A stretch of DNA of 6,275 nt, taken from Iamia sp052038315 (GTDB taxonomy: Bacteria > Actinomycetota > Acidimicrobiia > Acidimicrobiales > Iamiaceae). The notes under the pieces were generated by a model, which worked only from the letters and a program-made list of their open reading frames with translations, ran no database searches and had not been told where the DNA came from. The stretch is taken from positions 1 through 6,275 of the forward strand of contig JBQGCF010000145.1 of the NCBI GenBank assembly GCA_052038315.1. Reading direction: 5' to 3'. The translations under genes were made by a program, and so were the position numbers. Below are positions 1-5,427 of this stretch, one piece after another (within the stretch, counting starts at the first letter, position 1; each line of letters begins with the position of its first letter).

Positions 1-305
1 GCGATCTCCCACACGACGTGGATGTCGTCGAGGCCCGGGAAGCCCTTGCCGAACGTGACCTCGGAGCCGGCGAGCGGTGCGCTCGACCCCGCGGTGACCA
101 GCTCCATCTCGCCGACCAGGCAGTCGATCCCGCCCGGCGGCGGCTCGGTCGTGGTCGTCGTCTCCTCGACGGTGGTGGTGGTCGCCTCCGTCGTGGTCGT
201 CGTCGTGGTGGGGGCGTCGCCGCCGGCCTCCTCGTCGCCGTCCCCGCCCCCGCAGCCCACGGCCAGCAGGGCGGCCACCACCCCTCCCAGCAACCGAGCC
301 CTCAT
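1..305 (-). CDS. Putative lipoprotein, N-terminal part (runs off left edge)
   Basis: The minus strand reads from ATG at 305 down to the window edge without a stop: 101 complete codons. Residues 1-18 form a bacterial lipoprotein signal: an Arg-containing n-region (MRAR), a hydrophobic core (LLGGVVAALLAV) and a lipobox-like AVGC with Cys18 as the lipidation site. A Gly/Asp/Glu stretch follows, then a low-complexity Thr-rich linker at about residues 33-53 (runs of Thr broken by EA and VEE) and PPPGG. A folded domain seems to begin near residue 60 (GIDCLVGEMELV). I do not recognise that domain, so substrate and role are unknown. Such Thr linkers usually span the cell wall of Gram-positive lipoproteins (family knowledge). 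The gene is divergent from the methyltransferase, with 33 bp between the starts. No Shine-Dalgarno is visible; see the promoter entry at 314-319. Lipoprotein identity is fairly sure, function is open. Confidence 0.8.
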   Translation of the reverse strand, partial: MRARLLGGVVAALLAVGCGGGDGDEEAGGDAPTTTTTTTEATTTTVEETTTTTEPPPGGIDCLVGEMELVTAGSSAPLAGSEVTFGKGFPGLDDIHVVWEI

Positions 306-313
306 GGCCGCGG

Positions 314-319
314 AACGTA
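314..319 (-). promoter_or_regulatory. Possible -10 box of a leaderless promoter for the lipoprotein gene
   Basis: On the minus strand TACGTT fits the actinobacterial TANNNT -10 pattern. It ends 8 nt before the ATG at 305, which is the spacing expected when transcription begins at or near the start codon. The absence of a Shine-Dalgarno before that ATG agrees. On the plus strand an overlapping TACGGT (318-323) could serve the methyltransferase with a roughly 10-nt leader. Short motifs like this occur by chance, so this is only a candidate. Confidence 0.3.
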
Positions 320-338
320 CGGTGGCACCATTACCCCC

Positions 339-1088
339 ATGCGACCGGAGGCCGGGACGGCCCACCACTGGTTCGAGGGGCTGGCCGACCACCTGGGCTC
401 GGCCTACCTGCGGTACTCGTTCACCAAGGGCACCGAGCAGGAGGTCGGCTTCCTCGTCGAGGCGCTCGGGCTGGAGCCGGTGATGCGGGTGCTCGACGTC
501 GGCTGCGGGCCCGGCCGCCACGCCCACGCCCTGGGCCGGCGGGGGATCGGGGTCCACGGCGTCGACATCAGCGAGCGCTTCGTCGAGGTGGCCCGGGTCG
601 ACGCCCCCGACGGGGTCACCTTCGCCCGGGCCGACGCCCGGGACCTGCGGTTCGCCGCCGAGTTCGACGCCGCCATCTCGCTCTGCCAGGGCGCCTTCGG
701 CCTCCAGGGCGGGCCGGCCACCACCACCGACGGCACCGGCGACGCCCCCGTGCTGGCCGGCATCGCCCGGGCCCTGCGACCGGGCGGCCGGGTCGCGGTC
801 AGCGCCTTCTCCTCGTACTTCCAGGTCGCCAACCTGGTCGAGGGGACCACCTTCGACGCGGACCAGGGCGTCGCCCACGAGCGCACGGTCATCAAGGACG
901 AGCAGGGGGTCGACGCCGAGACCGACCTCTGGACCACGTGCTTCACGCCCCGGGAGCTGCGCCTCCTGGCCCGCTCGGTCGGCCTCGAGCCCGAGCACGT
1001 CTGGGCCGTCGAGCCCGGCCGCTACGCCCGGAACCCACCCGACATCGACCACCCCGAGCACCTGTTGGTGGCCAGGAGGCCCGCATGA
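339..1088 (+). CDS. Class I SAM-dependent methyltransferase
   Basis: The product is 249 aa and is predicted to transfer a methyl group from S-adenosylmethionine; the substrate is unknown. Motif I is clear at residues 51-60 (VLDVGCGPGR). The acidic residue closing strand 2, which contacts the ribose, is Asp76 in GVHGVDIS. A RADARD motif at 97-102 fits the adenine-binding loop, strand 4 is FDAAISLCQGAFG (109-121), and the post-motif is ALRPGGRVAV (145-154). The length and single Rossmann fold fit the Methyltransf_25/11 type, a cytosolic small-molecule enzyme. I chose ATG 339 because the frame upstream of it is low-complexity antisense of the lipoprotein gene, and the 33-bp divergent gap begins just before. 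There is no Shine-Dalgarno, so translation may be leaderless or nearly so. The stop overlaps the next ATG (ATGA, 1085-1088), which suggests it once led a two-gene operon. Confidence 0.85.
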   Translation: MRPEAGTAHHWFEGLADHLGSAYLRYSFTKGTEQEVGFLVEALGLEPVMRVLDVGCGPGRHAHALGRRGIGVHGVDISERFVEVARVDAPDGVTFARADARDLRFAAEFDAAISLCQGAFGLQGGPATTTDGTGDAPVLAGIARALRPGGRVAVSAFSSYFQVANLVEGTTFDADQGVAHERTVIKDEQGVDAETDLWTTCFTPRELRLLARSVGLEPEHVWAVEPGRYARNPPDIDHPEHLLVARRPA

Positions 1089-1222
1089 AGAGCCCCGAGA
1101 TGGAAGCCCTGATCGAGCCGGCGAGCACGGTCGGCAACAGCTCCGCCCCGGCCGGAGCAGGCCAACGACGCCGGCGGAGCCGAGCCGCCAGGCGAGGCGA
1201 CCCAGCAAGCACGGTGCCCTGA
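1085..1222 (+). pseudogene. 5' fragment of an interrupted small gene (45-codon frame)
   Basis: The ATG overlaps the methyltransferase stop as ATGA, the usual sign of a translationally coupled second gene. The frame begins MKSPEMEALIEP and stops at TGA 1220-1222. From memory, that opening resembles the N-terminus of small DUF1579-like proteins (pattern PEM..L..LVG.W), whose C-terminal half is readable at 1261-1494 in another frame. The first two dozen codons use G/C third bases like the neighbours. From about 1157 onward codons such as GGA, GCA, CAA, CGA and CCA appear and the residues become Arg/Ala/Ser-rich, so it no longer looks coding. I read it as the 5' end of a gene whose middle has been lost or replaced. 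It could instead be a short chance frame. Confidence 0.45.
1173..1189 (+). repeat. Short hairpin inside the segment that interrupts the small gene
   Basis: GGCGG (1173-1177) and CCGCC (1185-1189) are perfectly complementary around a 7-nt loop. It lies in the stretch whose codon use departs from the flanking genes. Alone it is weak, since GC-rich DNA makes such stems often. It is listed because it adds to the structured character of this segment. Confidence 0.4.
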
Positions 1223-1284
1223 GTCCGAGGCGCAGCCGAGGACAGGTCCGGCGCGGCCCGGTGGAAGCCACTCACAGGACTCAG
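1219..1284 (+). repeat. 8-bp inverted repeat flanking 50 bp in the interrupted gene
   Basis: CTGAGTCC (1219-1226) and GGACTCAG (1277-1284) are perfect inverted copies. The right arm ends exactly where family-like, G/C-third-base coding sequence resumes (codons from 1285: ACG CTC TAC CAC). The interior holds a short direct repeat, CCGAGGCGCAG / CCGAGGACAGG (1226-1236 and 1237-1247). These could be the ends of a small repeat element, but no target-site duplication is obvious to me and 8-bp arms are short. Confidence 0.45.
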
Positions 1285-1494
1285 ACGCTCTACCACGACG
1301 ACCGGGGCGTCGACCGGCTCTTCGCCATGACCTTCGCCGAGGGGGAGTGGACGCTGCTGCGGGAGGACCCCGACTTCCACCAGCGCTTCGTCGCCACCGT
1401 GGGGCCCGATCGGATCGAGGGTCGCTGGGAGGCCTCCGAGGACGCCGGGGCCACCTGGCGGAAGGACTTCGACCTCACCTTCGAGCGGGCCTGA
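1261..1494 (+). CDS. C-terminal half of a DUF1579-like small protein, probable gene remnant
   Basis: From GTG 1261 the frame encodes 77 aa; family-like sequence starts near residue 9 (TLYHDDRGVDRLFAM). The pattern YxDxRGVxRxxxMxxxxGxWxLxRxxPxFxQRF, then GRWExSEDxxxWxxDFDLTF, is what I remember from the C-terminal half of roughly 150-residue DUF1579-like (lipocalin/calycin-type) proteins of unknown function. Those carry about 60 more residues upstream, here missing. No frame of 1089-1260 supplies them. No Shine-Dalgarno stands at a useful distance before GTG 1261, and ATG 1327 falls inside the conserved core, so this is probably not an independent gene. Codon use from 1285 on matches the neighbours, so the decay is recent or the fragment is still selected. 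The stop TGA 1492-1494 touches a palindrome at the front of the rpsA promoter. Confidence 0.5.
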   Translation: MEATHRTQTLYHDDRGVDRLFAMTFAEGEWTLLREDPDFHQRFVATVGPDRIEGRWEASEDAGATWRKDFDLTFERA

Positions 1495-1503
1495 ACACGT
1501 GTT
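1494..1503. promoter_or_regulatory. 10-bp perfect palindrome at the rpsA promoter, possible operator
   Basis: AACACGTGTT is a perfect palindrome, one of the few A/T-containing ones in this GC-rich window. It overlaps the last base of the preceding stop codon and ends on the first base of the proposed rpsA -35 box, a position suited to a dimeric regulator. No binding protein can be named from sequence alone. Confidence 0.3.
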
Positions 1504-1531
1504 TGAGGCCAGGGGGTCCGACCGGTAGCGT
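1503..1531 (+). promoter_or_regulatory. Candidate sigma-70-type promoter of rpsA
   Basis: TTGAGG (1503-1508, matching the TTGA core of the -35) lies 17 bp from TAGCGT (1526-1531, matching TANNNT of the -10). Transcription would start near 1538, giving a leader of about 70 nt before TTG 1611. A second, weaker pair follows: TTGTCG (1531-1536), 17 bp, TACACC (1554-1559). The intergenic stretch 1495-1610 holds nothing else I can name. Confidence 0.45.
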
Positions 1532-1596
1532 TGTCGGGTTCCTGTCTCCTGGGTACACCGTGCGCCCGGGCGGCTCCATCGACTTCCTGTCCCTCC

Positions 1597-1604
1597 GAGA
1601 AGAG
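1597..1604 (+). promoter_or_regulatory. Shine-Dalgarno that fixes the TTG start of rpsA
   Basis: GAGAAGAG sits 6 nt upstream of TTG 1611. It is the best purine-rich site in the leader and decides for this rare start over the in-frame GTG at 1560. The uncommon TTG start may lower initiation of this abundant protein or allow control; that part is inference. Confidence 0.6.
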
Positions 1605-1610
1605 CATCCG

Positions 1611-2969
1611 TTGTCCGACCAGACCACAACCCTTCCCCCCGCCGACGCCGCCGAGGACGAGTACGTGCCCCGCACGATCGCCTTCGACGACCTCGACATC
1701 GACTTCGACGCCGCCATCGATGCGTCGATGGTCAGCGTCGAGGACGGCCAGATCGTCGAGGGCAAGGTGGTCAAGGTCGACAAGGACGAGGTCCTGCTCG
1801 ACATCGGCTACAAGACCGAGGGCGTGATCCCCAGCCGTGAGCTGTCGATCCGCAACGACGTCGACCCGGCCGAGATCGTCAGCCTCGGCGAGGAGATCGA
1901 GGCCCTCGTCCTCACCAAGGAGGACAAGGACGGCCGTCTGGTCCTGTCCAAGAAGCGGGCCCAGTACGAGCGGGCCTGGGGCGACATCGAGGCCACCAAG
2001 GAGCGCGACGGCGTCGTCACCGGTCCGGTCATCGAGGTCGTCAAGGGCGGCCTGATCATCGACATCGGCCTCCGCGGCTTCCTCCCGGCCTCGCTGGTCG
2101 AGCTCCGCCGGGTCCGCGACCTCCAGCCCTACGTCGGCAAGGAGCTCACGGCCAAGATCATCGAGCTCGACAAGAACCGCAACCACGTCGTGCTGTCGCG
2201 CCGGGCCTGGCTGGAGGAGACCCAGAAGGAGCAGCGCGAGGAGTTCCTCGACAACCTCAAGCCCGGCGAGGTCCGCAAGGGCGTGGTGTCGAGCGTCGTG
2301 AACTTCGGCGCCTTCGTCGACCTGGGCGGCATGGACGGCCTGATCCACGTGTCGGAGCTGTCGTGGAAGCACGTCGACCACCCCGGCTCGGTCGTCGCCG
2401 TCGGCGTCGAGGTGTCGGTGCAGGTCCTCGACGTCGACCGCGACCGGGAGCGCATCAGCCTCTCGCTCAAGGCCACCCAGCAGGACCCGTGGCAGGAGTT
2501 CGCCACCAGCCACCGCGTCGGCGAGCTGGTCTACGGCCGGGTCACCAAGCTGGTGCCGTTCGGTGCGTTCGTCCAGGTGGGCGATGGCATCGAGGGCCTG
2601 GTCCACATCTCGGAGATGTCGGCCCACCACGTCGACCTCCCCGAGCAGGTCGTCACCCCCGGCGAGGAGCTGTGGGTCAAGATCATCGACCTCGACCTCC
2701 AGCGCCGCCGGATCAGCCTGTCGATCAAGCAGGCCGCCGAGGGCGGCATCGTGTCGGCCGAGTACCAGGAGCACTTCGGCGAGCACGCCTACGACAACGA
2801 GGGCAACTACATCGGCACCGACTGGGCCGAGGACCCCGCCGTCGAGGAGGCCTGGGCCAGCTACGAGGCCGAGCAGGGCTTCGCCACCGACCCGGCGCCG
2901 GTGCCCACCGAGGAGCCGCCGGTCGTCGAGGGGGCGCCCGCCTACGAGGAGCCCCCCGCCGAGGCCTGA
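1611..2969 (+). CDS. rpsA: 30S ribosomal protein S1
   Basis: The product is 452 aa and binds mRNA on the 30S subunit during initiation. Four S1 (OB-fold) RNA-binding domains are visible at about residues 45-115, 132-200, 217-287 and 302-373. Domains 3 and 4 are the canonical ones (GxVxxxxxFGAFVxLGG..GLIHVSEL and GRVTKLVPFGAFVQVGDGIEGLVHISEM). Domains 1 and 2 are the divergent type (VLLDIGYKTEGVIPSRELS; GLRGFLPASLVELR). Four domains fit actinobacterial S1; E. coli S1 has six. The tail 374-452 is acidic and Pro-rich, without a domain. I chose TTG 1611 because GAGAAGAG (1597-1604) lies 6 nt before it and MSDQTTTLPP looks like a normal N-terminus. GTG 1560 is in frame but would place that Shine-Dalgarno inside the gene. 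In many actinobacteria coaE follows rpsA; here a terminator and a pilus locus follow. Confidence 0.96.
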   Translation: MSDQTTTLPPADAAEDEYVPRTIAFDDLDIDFDAAIDASMVSVEDGQIVEGKVVKVDKDEVLLDIGYKTEGVIPSRELSIRNDVDPAEIVSLGEEIEALVLTKEDKDGRLVLSKKRAQYERAWGDIEATKERDGVVTGPVIEVVKGGLIIDIGLRGFLPASLVELRRVRDLQPYVGKELTAKIIELDKNRNHVVLSRRAWLEETQKEQREEFLDNLKPGEVRKGVVSSVVNFGAFVDLGGMDGLIHVSELSWKHVDHPGSVVAVGVEVSVQVLDVDRDRERISLSLKATQQDPWQEFATSHRVGELVYGRVTKLVPFGAFVQVGDGIEGLVHISEMSAHHVDLPEQVVTPGEELWVKIIDLDLQRRRISLSIKQAAEGGIVSAEYQEHFGEHAYDNEGNYIGTDWAEDPAVEEAWASYEAEQGFATDPAPVPTEEPPVVEGAPAYEEPPAEA

Positions 2970-3001
2970 CCTGGCCCGACAGCTCCACCCAGACGTGTGA
3001 C

Positions 3002-3025
3002 GCGGCGCCGGTCCTCCGGCGCCGC
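3002..3025 (+). terminator. Hairpin terminator after rpsA (no U-tract)
   Basis: GCGGCGCCGG (3002-3011) pairs perfectly with CCGGCGCCGC (3016-3025) around the loop TCCT: 10 G-C pairs, 32 bp after the rpsA stop. No T-run follows, which is common for terminators in high-GC actinobacteria. It separates rpsA from the pilus genes. Confidence 0.65.
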
Positions 3026-3066
3026 CGTCGCGTCCGGGCACCTGTCACGGCGAAGTTCTCCGACGA

Positions 3067-3103
3067 AACCCTTGTCAGTCGCACCCGCGGCGCCGACAGG
3101 GTT
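3067..3103 (+). promoter_or_regulatory. Structured leader hairpin upstream of cpaB
   Basis: AACCCTTGTC (3067-3076) pairs with GACAGGGTT (3095-3103) as 9 base pairs with one bulged T. Inside, GTCGC (3078-3082) pairs with GCGGC (3087-3091), one G-U, around the loop ACCC. The left arm also contains TTGTCA (3072-3077), a fair -35 box, but no convincing -10 follows at 16-18 bp. It could be an operator, an attenuator or an mRNA-stability stem. I compared it with the c-di-GMP-I and ydaO riboswitch cores as I remember them and saw no match. The rest of the 190-bp gap 2970-3159 holds the rpsA terminator, a 10-bp palindrome CCACCGGTGG (3109-3118) and the cpaB ribosome binding site. Confidence 0.35.
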
Positions 3104-3147
3104 CGGGACCACCGGTGGCGAGCGACGCCGCCGGCTGCCCGATCGAC

Positions 3148-3153
3148 AAGGGG
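3148..3153 (+). promoter_or_regulatory. Shine-Dalgarno that fixes the GTG start of cpaB
   Basis: AAGGGG lies 6 nt before GTG 3160 and favours that start over the in-frame GTG 3115, which has no such site. The bases GGG (3151-3153) can pair with CCC just before the start codon (loop GAAC), so a small stem might partly mask the site. Confidence 0.6.
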
Positions 3154-3159
3154 AACCCC

Positions 3160-4155
3160 GTGGGCTCTCGCCGCACCCTCATCACCATCGCCGCCCTCGC
3201 CGTCGGTGCGCTCGCCGTCTTCCTCATCTACGGCTACGTCGGCTCGGTGAAGGACGAGGCCTTCGGCGAAGCCGAGCGGGTCGAGGTCTTCATCGTCAAG
3301 CAGACGGTCCCCAAGGGGACCTACGGCGACGAGACCCAGCTCGCCGGGACGATCGTCCAGGACGAGATCCCGAAGCGCTTCCTCCCCGAGAACGCCATCC
3401 GCACCTTCGACGACATCGCCGGCAAGGTCGCGGTGAGCGACCTCGCCGTGAACCAGGTCGTCACCACCGACATGTTCGCCGACCCGAGCACGGTCCAGGC
3501 GACCTTCTCGGACCGGCTCGAGAAGATCAACGGCGAGGACCAGGTCGCCATCTCGATCCAGGTCGACCAGGTCCGCGGCGTGGCCGGGCTCCTCCAGCCG
3601 GGCGACTTCGTCAACATCATGATGACCGACCCCTGCGTGGCCCAGGTCGAGGACCAGCCCGCCGAGGAGGGCGGCGAGGCCAGCGGCGACGGTGGCGAGA
3701 TCGTCGTCCAGGACCCGCTGATCCCCCGGGACCGTGACAACGCCGAGCCCGGCGAGTGCCAGGTCGACGGCTGGGTCGAGCCCCTGACCCGGGACCCGAT
3801 CAACGACAACGCCGCCAGCACCCGGTTCTCGGCCCGCTACCTGATGCAGAAGGTCCAGATCCTGGCCATCGACCAGACCCCGGTGCAGCTGCCCGGTGAG
3901 GCCGCCACCGCCGCCGAGGGCGACCCCGCCGCCGGCCAGCCCCTCGCCGGCTCGGGCCTGATCACGCTGATCGTCCCGACCCGGGCGGCCCAGTTCATCG
4001 CCTCGGCCGACCCGACGCAGCTCTACCTGACGCTCGTGCCCCGGGACTACACGCCGGTGCCGATGACCCCGATCGACCCCAACCACGACCCGCTGCCGGG
4101 CGAGGATCCGACGATGCTGACGCCGTACGGCCCCAACGGTCCCGGGGGCGAGTGA
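3160..4155 (+). CDS. cpaB: Tad/Flp pilus assembly protein CpaB (RcpC-like, SAF domain)
   Basis: The product is 331 aa. One N-terminal membrane anchor at about residues 6-28 follows a basic start (GSRR), so the bulk should lie outside the membrane. A SAF domain covers about 41-106 (VFIVKQTVPKGTYG ... VAVSDLAVNQVVTTDMF). The RcpC/CpaB domain follows (QVAISIQVDQVRGVAGLLQPGDFVNIMM, 128-155), with its last strands at 267-293 (LITLIVPTRAAQFIASADPTQL ... LVPRD). In diderm bacteria CpaB/RcpC assists the outer-membrane secretin; in Gram-positive Tad systems there is no secretin and the role is less clear (family knowledge). Between 159 and 200 is an acidic, low-complexity insertion bracketed by the only two Cys residues, which may form a disulfide. 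The tail 300-331 is Pro/Gly-rich. I chose GTG 3160 for its Shine-Dalgarno; GTG 3115 would add 15 polar residues. cpaE begins 7 bp downstream. Confidence 0.85.
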   Translation: MGSRRTLITIAALAVGALAVFLIYGYVGSVKDEAFGEAERVEVFIVKQTVPKGTYGDETQLAGTIVQDEIPKRFLPENAIRTFDDIAGKVAVSDLAVNQVVTTDMFADPSTVQATFSDRLEKINGEDQVAISIQVDQVRGVAGLLQPGDFVNIMMTDPCVAQVEDQPAEEGGEASGDGGEIVVQDPLIPRDRDNAEPGECQVDGWVEPLTRDPINDNAASTRFSARYLMQKVQILAIDQTPVQLPGEAATAAEGDPAAGQPLAGSGLITLIVPTRAAQFIASADPTQLYLTLVPRDYTPVPMTPIDPNHDPLPGEDPTMLTPYGPNGPGGE

Positions 4156-4162
4156 TCCGGAC

Positions 4163-5416
4163 ATGACGAGTTACCTTGTCGACGGCAGTTCGAGCGGGAG
4201 CTGGGACCCCCGGTCCCCGGAGGCTTCACACCAGGTGAGTTCGTCATCCCCCAACCCCCCGATCCACGTCGCCGTGGTCGAGACCGATCCCTCGGCTCGC
4301 GCCCGGCTCGCCATGCAGCTGGGGTCCGGCGTGTTCGACTTCGAGCACTTCGACGACTTCGCCGCCCAGCTGGCCGGCACCCCCACCGTGGTCGTGCTCG
4401 GCCCGTCGTGCGCCGACCCCTACAACCTGTCCACGCTCGCCGCCGTGCTCCAGCCCCGACCCGAGGTCGGGGCGGTGCTCGTGGCCGACGAGCTCTCGAC
4501 CGACGTCTTCCAGCAGGCCATCCGCTCCGGCGTGAAGGACGTGCTGGCCGCCCCGGTCGACACGGCGCAGCTGCAGGAGGCGTGCCGCCGGGTGGCCGAG
4601 TCGGTCGGCTCGCTGGGCCGGGCCACGCCCACCACCTACAGCGAGGACGGCGAGGAGGGGGAGCGGGGCCGCGTCATCACCGTGTTCTCCACCAAGGGCG
4701 GCGCCGGCAAGTCGGTCGTGGCCACCAACCTGGCCGTCGCCCTCGCCATGCGCACCACCGAGACGGTCGCCCTGGTCGACTGCGACCTCCAGTTCGGCGA
4801 CGTCGCGGTGATGCTCAAGCTGGCCCCCCAGCACACCATCGTCGACGCGGTGAACTCGATCGACCGGATGGACAGCGGCTTCCTGGCCAACCTGCTGGTC
4901 ACCCACCCGCCGTCGGGGCTCAAGGTCATGCCCGCCCCGCTCGAGCCGGCCTACGCCGACCAGATCACCGCCGACCACGTCCGCAGCATCATCAACGGCC
5001 TGCGCGGCGTGGCCAAGTACATCATCGTCGACACCCCGTCGTACTTCGACGACAAGGTGCTGACCCTGATCGAGGACTCCGACGAGATCCTCCTGGTCGC
5101 GGGGATGGACATCCCCAACATCAAGAACGTCAAGATCGGCCTCCAGACCATGCGGATGCTGGACACCCCGAACTCGAAGATCCACCTCGTCCTCAACCGG
5201 GCCAACACCAAGGTGCGCCTCGACGTGAGCGAGGTCGAGCGGACCCTCCAGATCAAGGCCGAGACGCAGCTGCCGAGCGACATCGTCGTGCCCCAGTCGA
5301 TCAACAAGAGCACCCCGGTCGTCCTCGACGCCCCCCGCAGCTCGATCGCCAAGGCCTTCGAGACCCTCGCCGACCGCTACGTCCCCGCCCCCCAGGGCAA
5401 GAAGGGCCGCCGCTGA
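4163..5416 (+). CDS. cpaE: Tad pilus localisation ATPase CpaE/TadZ (pseudo-receiver plus MinD/ParA domain)
   Basis: The product is 417 aa. Residues about 34-149 form a receiver-like domain, but it is degenerate: where CheY-type receivers have the phosphoacceptor Asp there is Gly80 (VVVLGPS), and the conserved Lys before Pro is Ala130 (VLAAPVD). Residues 171-400 are a MinD/ParA-type ATPase with the deviant Walker A KGGAGKS (178-184, signature Lys178), switch VDCDLQFGDV (205-214) and Walker B IIVDTP (287-292, Asp290). CpaE/TadZ proteins place the pilus machine, often at the pole. The C-terminus is basic (GKKGRR). Start choice is uncertain. ATG 4163 lies 7 bp after cpaB but has no Shine-Dalgarno. 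GTG 4235, in frame, has GGAGG (4219-4223) at 11 nt and sits just before the folded domain; the 24 codons between carry several A/T third bases. The ATPase identity is sure, the first 24 residues are not. Confidence 0.9.
   Translation: MTSYLVDGSSSGSWDPRSPEASHQVSSSSPNPPIHVAVVETDPSARARLAMQLGSGVFDFEHFDDFAAQLAGTPTVVVLGPSCADPYNLSTLAAVLQPRPEVGAVLVADELSTDVFQQAIRSGVKDVLAAPVDTAQLQEACRRVAESVGSLGRATPTTYSEDGEEGERGRVITVFSTKGGAGKSVVATNLAVALAMRTTETVALVDCDLQFGDVAVMLKLAPQHTIVDAVNSIDRMDSGFLANLLVTHPPSGLKVMPAPLEPAYADQITADHVRSIINGLRGVAKYIIVDTPSYFDDKVLTLIEDSDEILLVAGMDIPNIKNVKIGLQTMRMLDTPNSKIHLVLNRANTKVRLDVSEVERTLQIKAETQLPSDIVVPQSINKSTPVVLDAPRSSIAKAFETLADRYVPAPQGKKGRR
4219..4223 (+). promoter_or_regulatory. Possible Shine-Dalgarno for an alternative cpaE start
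   Basis: GGAGG lies 11 nt before the in-frame GTG 4235. The spacing is longer than ideal but the motif is the strongest near either candidate start. If used, CpaE would be 393 aa and 4156-4234 would be an intercistronic leader. Confidence 0.4.
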
Positions 5417-5427
5417 TCCAGCGGCTC

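Noticed and set aside
149..209. Repetitive GTGGTCGTC-like tract as a tandem repeat or CRISPR-like array
   Set aside because: It is simply the minus-strand coding sequence for the Thr/Glu linker of the lipoprotein, with irregular units and no spacers.
18..338. N-terminal extension of the methyltransferase frame to ATG 18
   Set aside because: The added 107 residues are Arg/Gly low-complexity antisense of the lipoprotein gene, and the folded domain starts after ATG 339.
1347..1610. Longer rpsA frame from ATG 1347 or GTG 1560
   Set aside because: The extension overlaps the 77-codon frame and the promoter region, is not S1-like, and ignores the Shine-Dalgarno before TTG 1611.
1290..3041. 583-codon open frame on the minus strand
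   Set aside because: It is antisense to rpsA. Its protein is a Leu/Asp/Val/Gly-rich repeat typical of the mirror frame of a GC-rich gene, and it has no recognisable domain.
3040..3159. c-di-GMP-I or ydaO-type riboswitch in the cpaB leader
   Set aside because: A stem is present and pilus genes are plausible targets, but the conserved core sequences of these classes as I remember them are absent.
2725..4164. 479-codon open frame on the minus strand across cpaB
   Set aside because: It is the mirror frame of cpaB and the end of rpsA, crosses the rpsA terminator, and has low-complexity composition with no motif.
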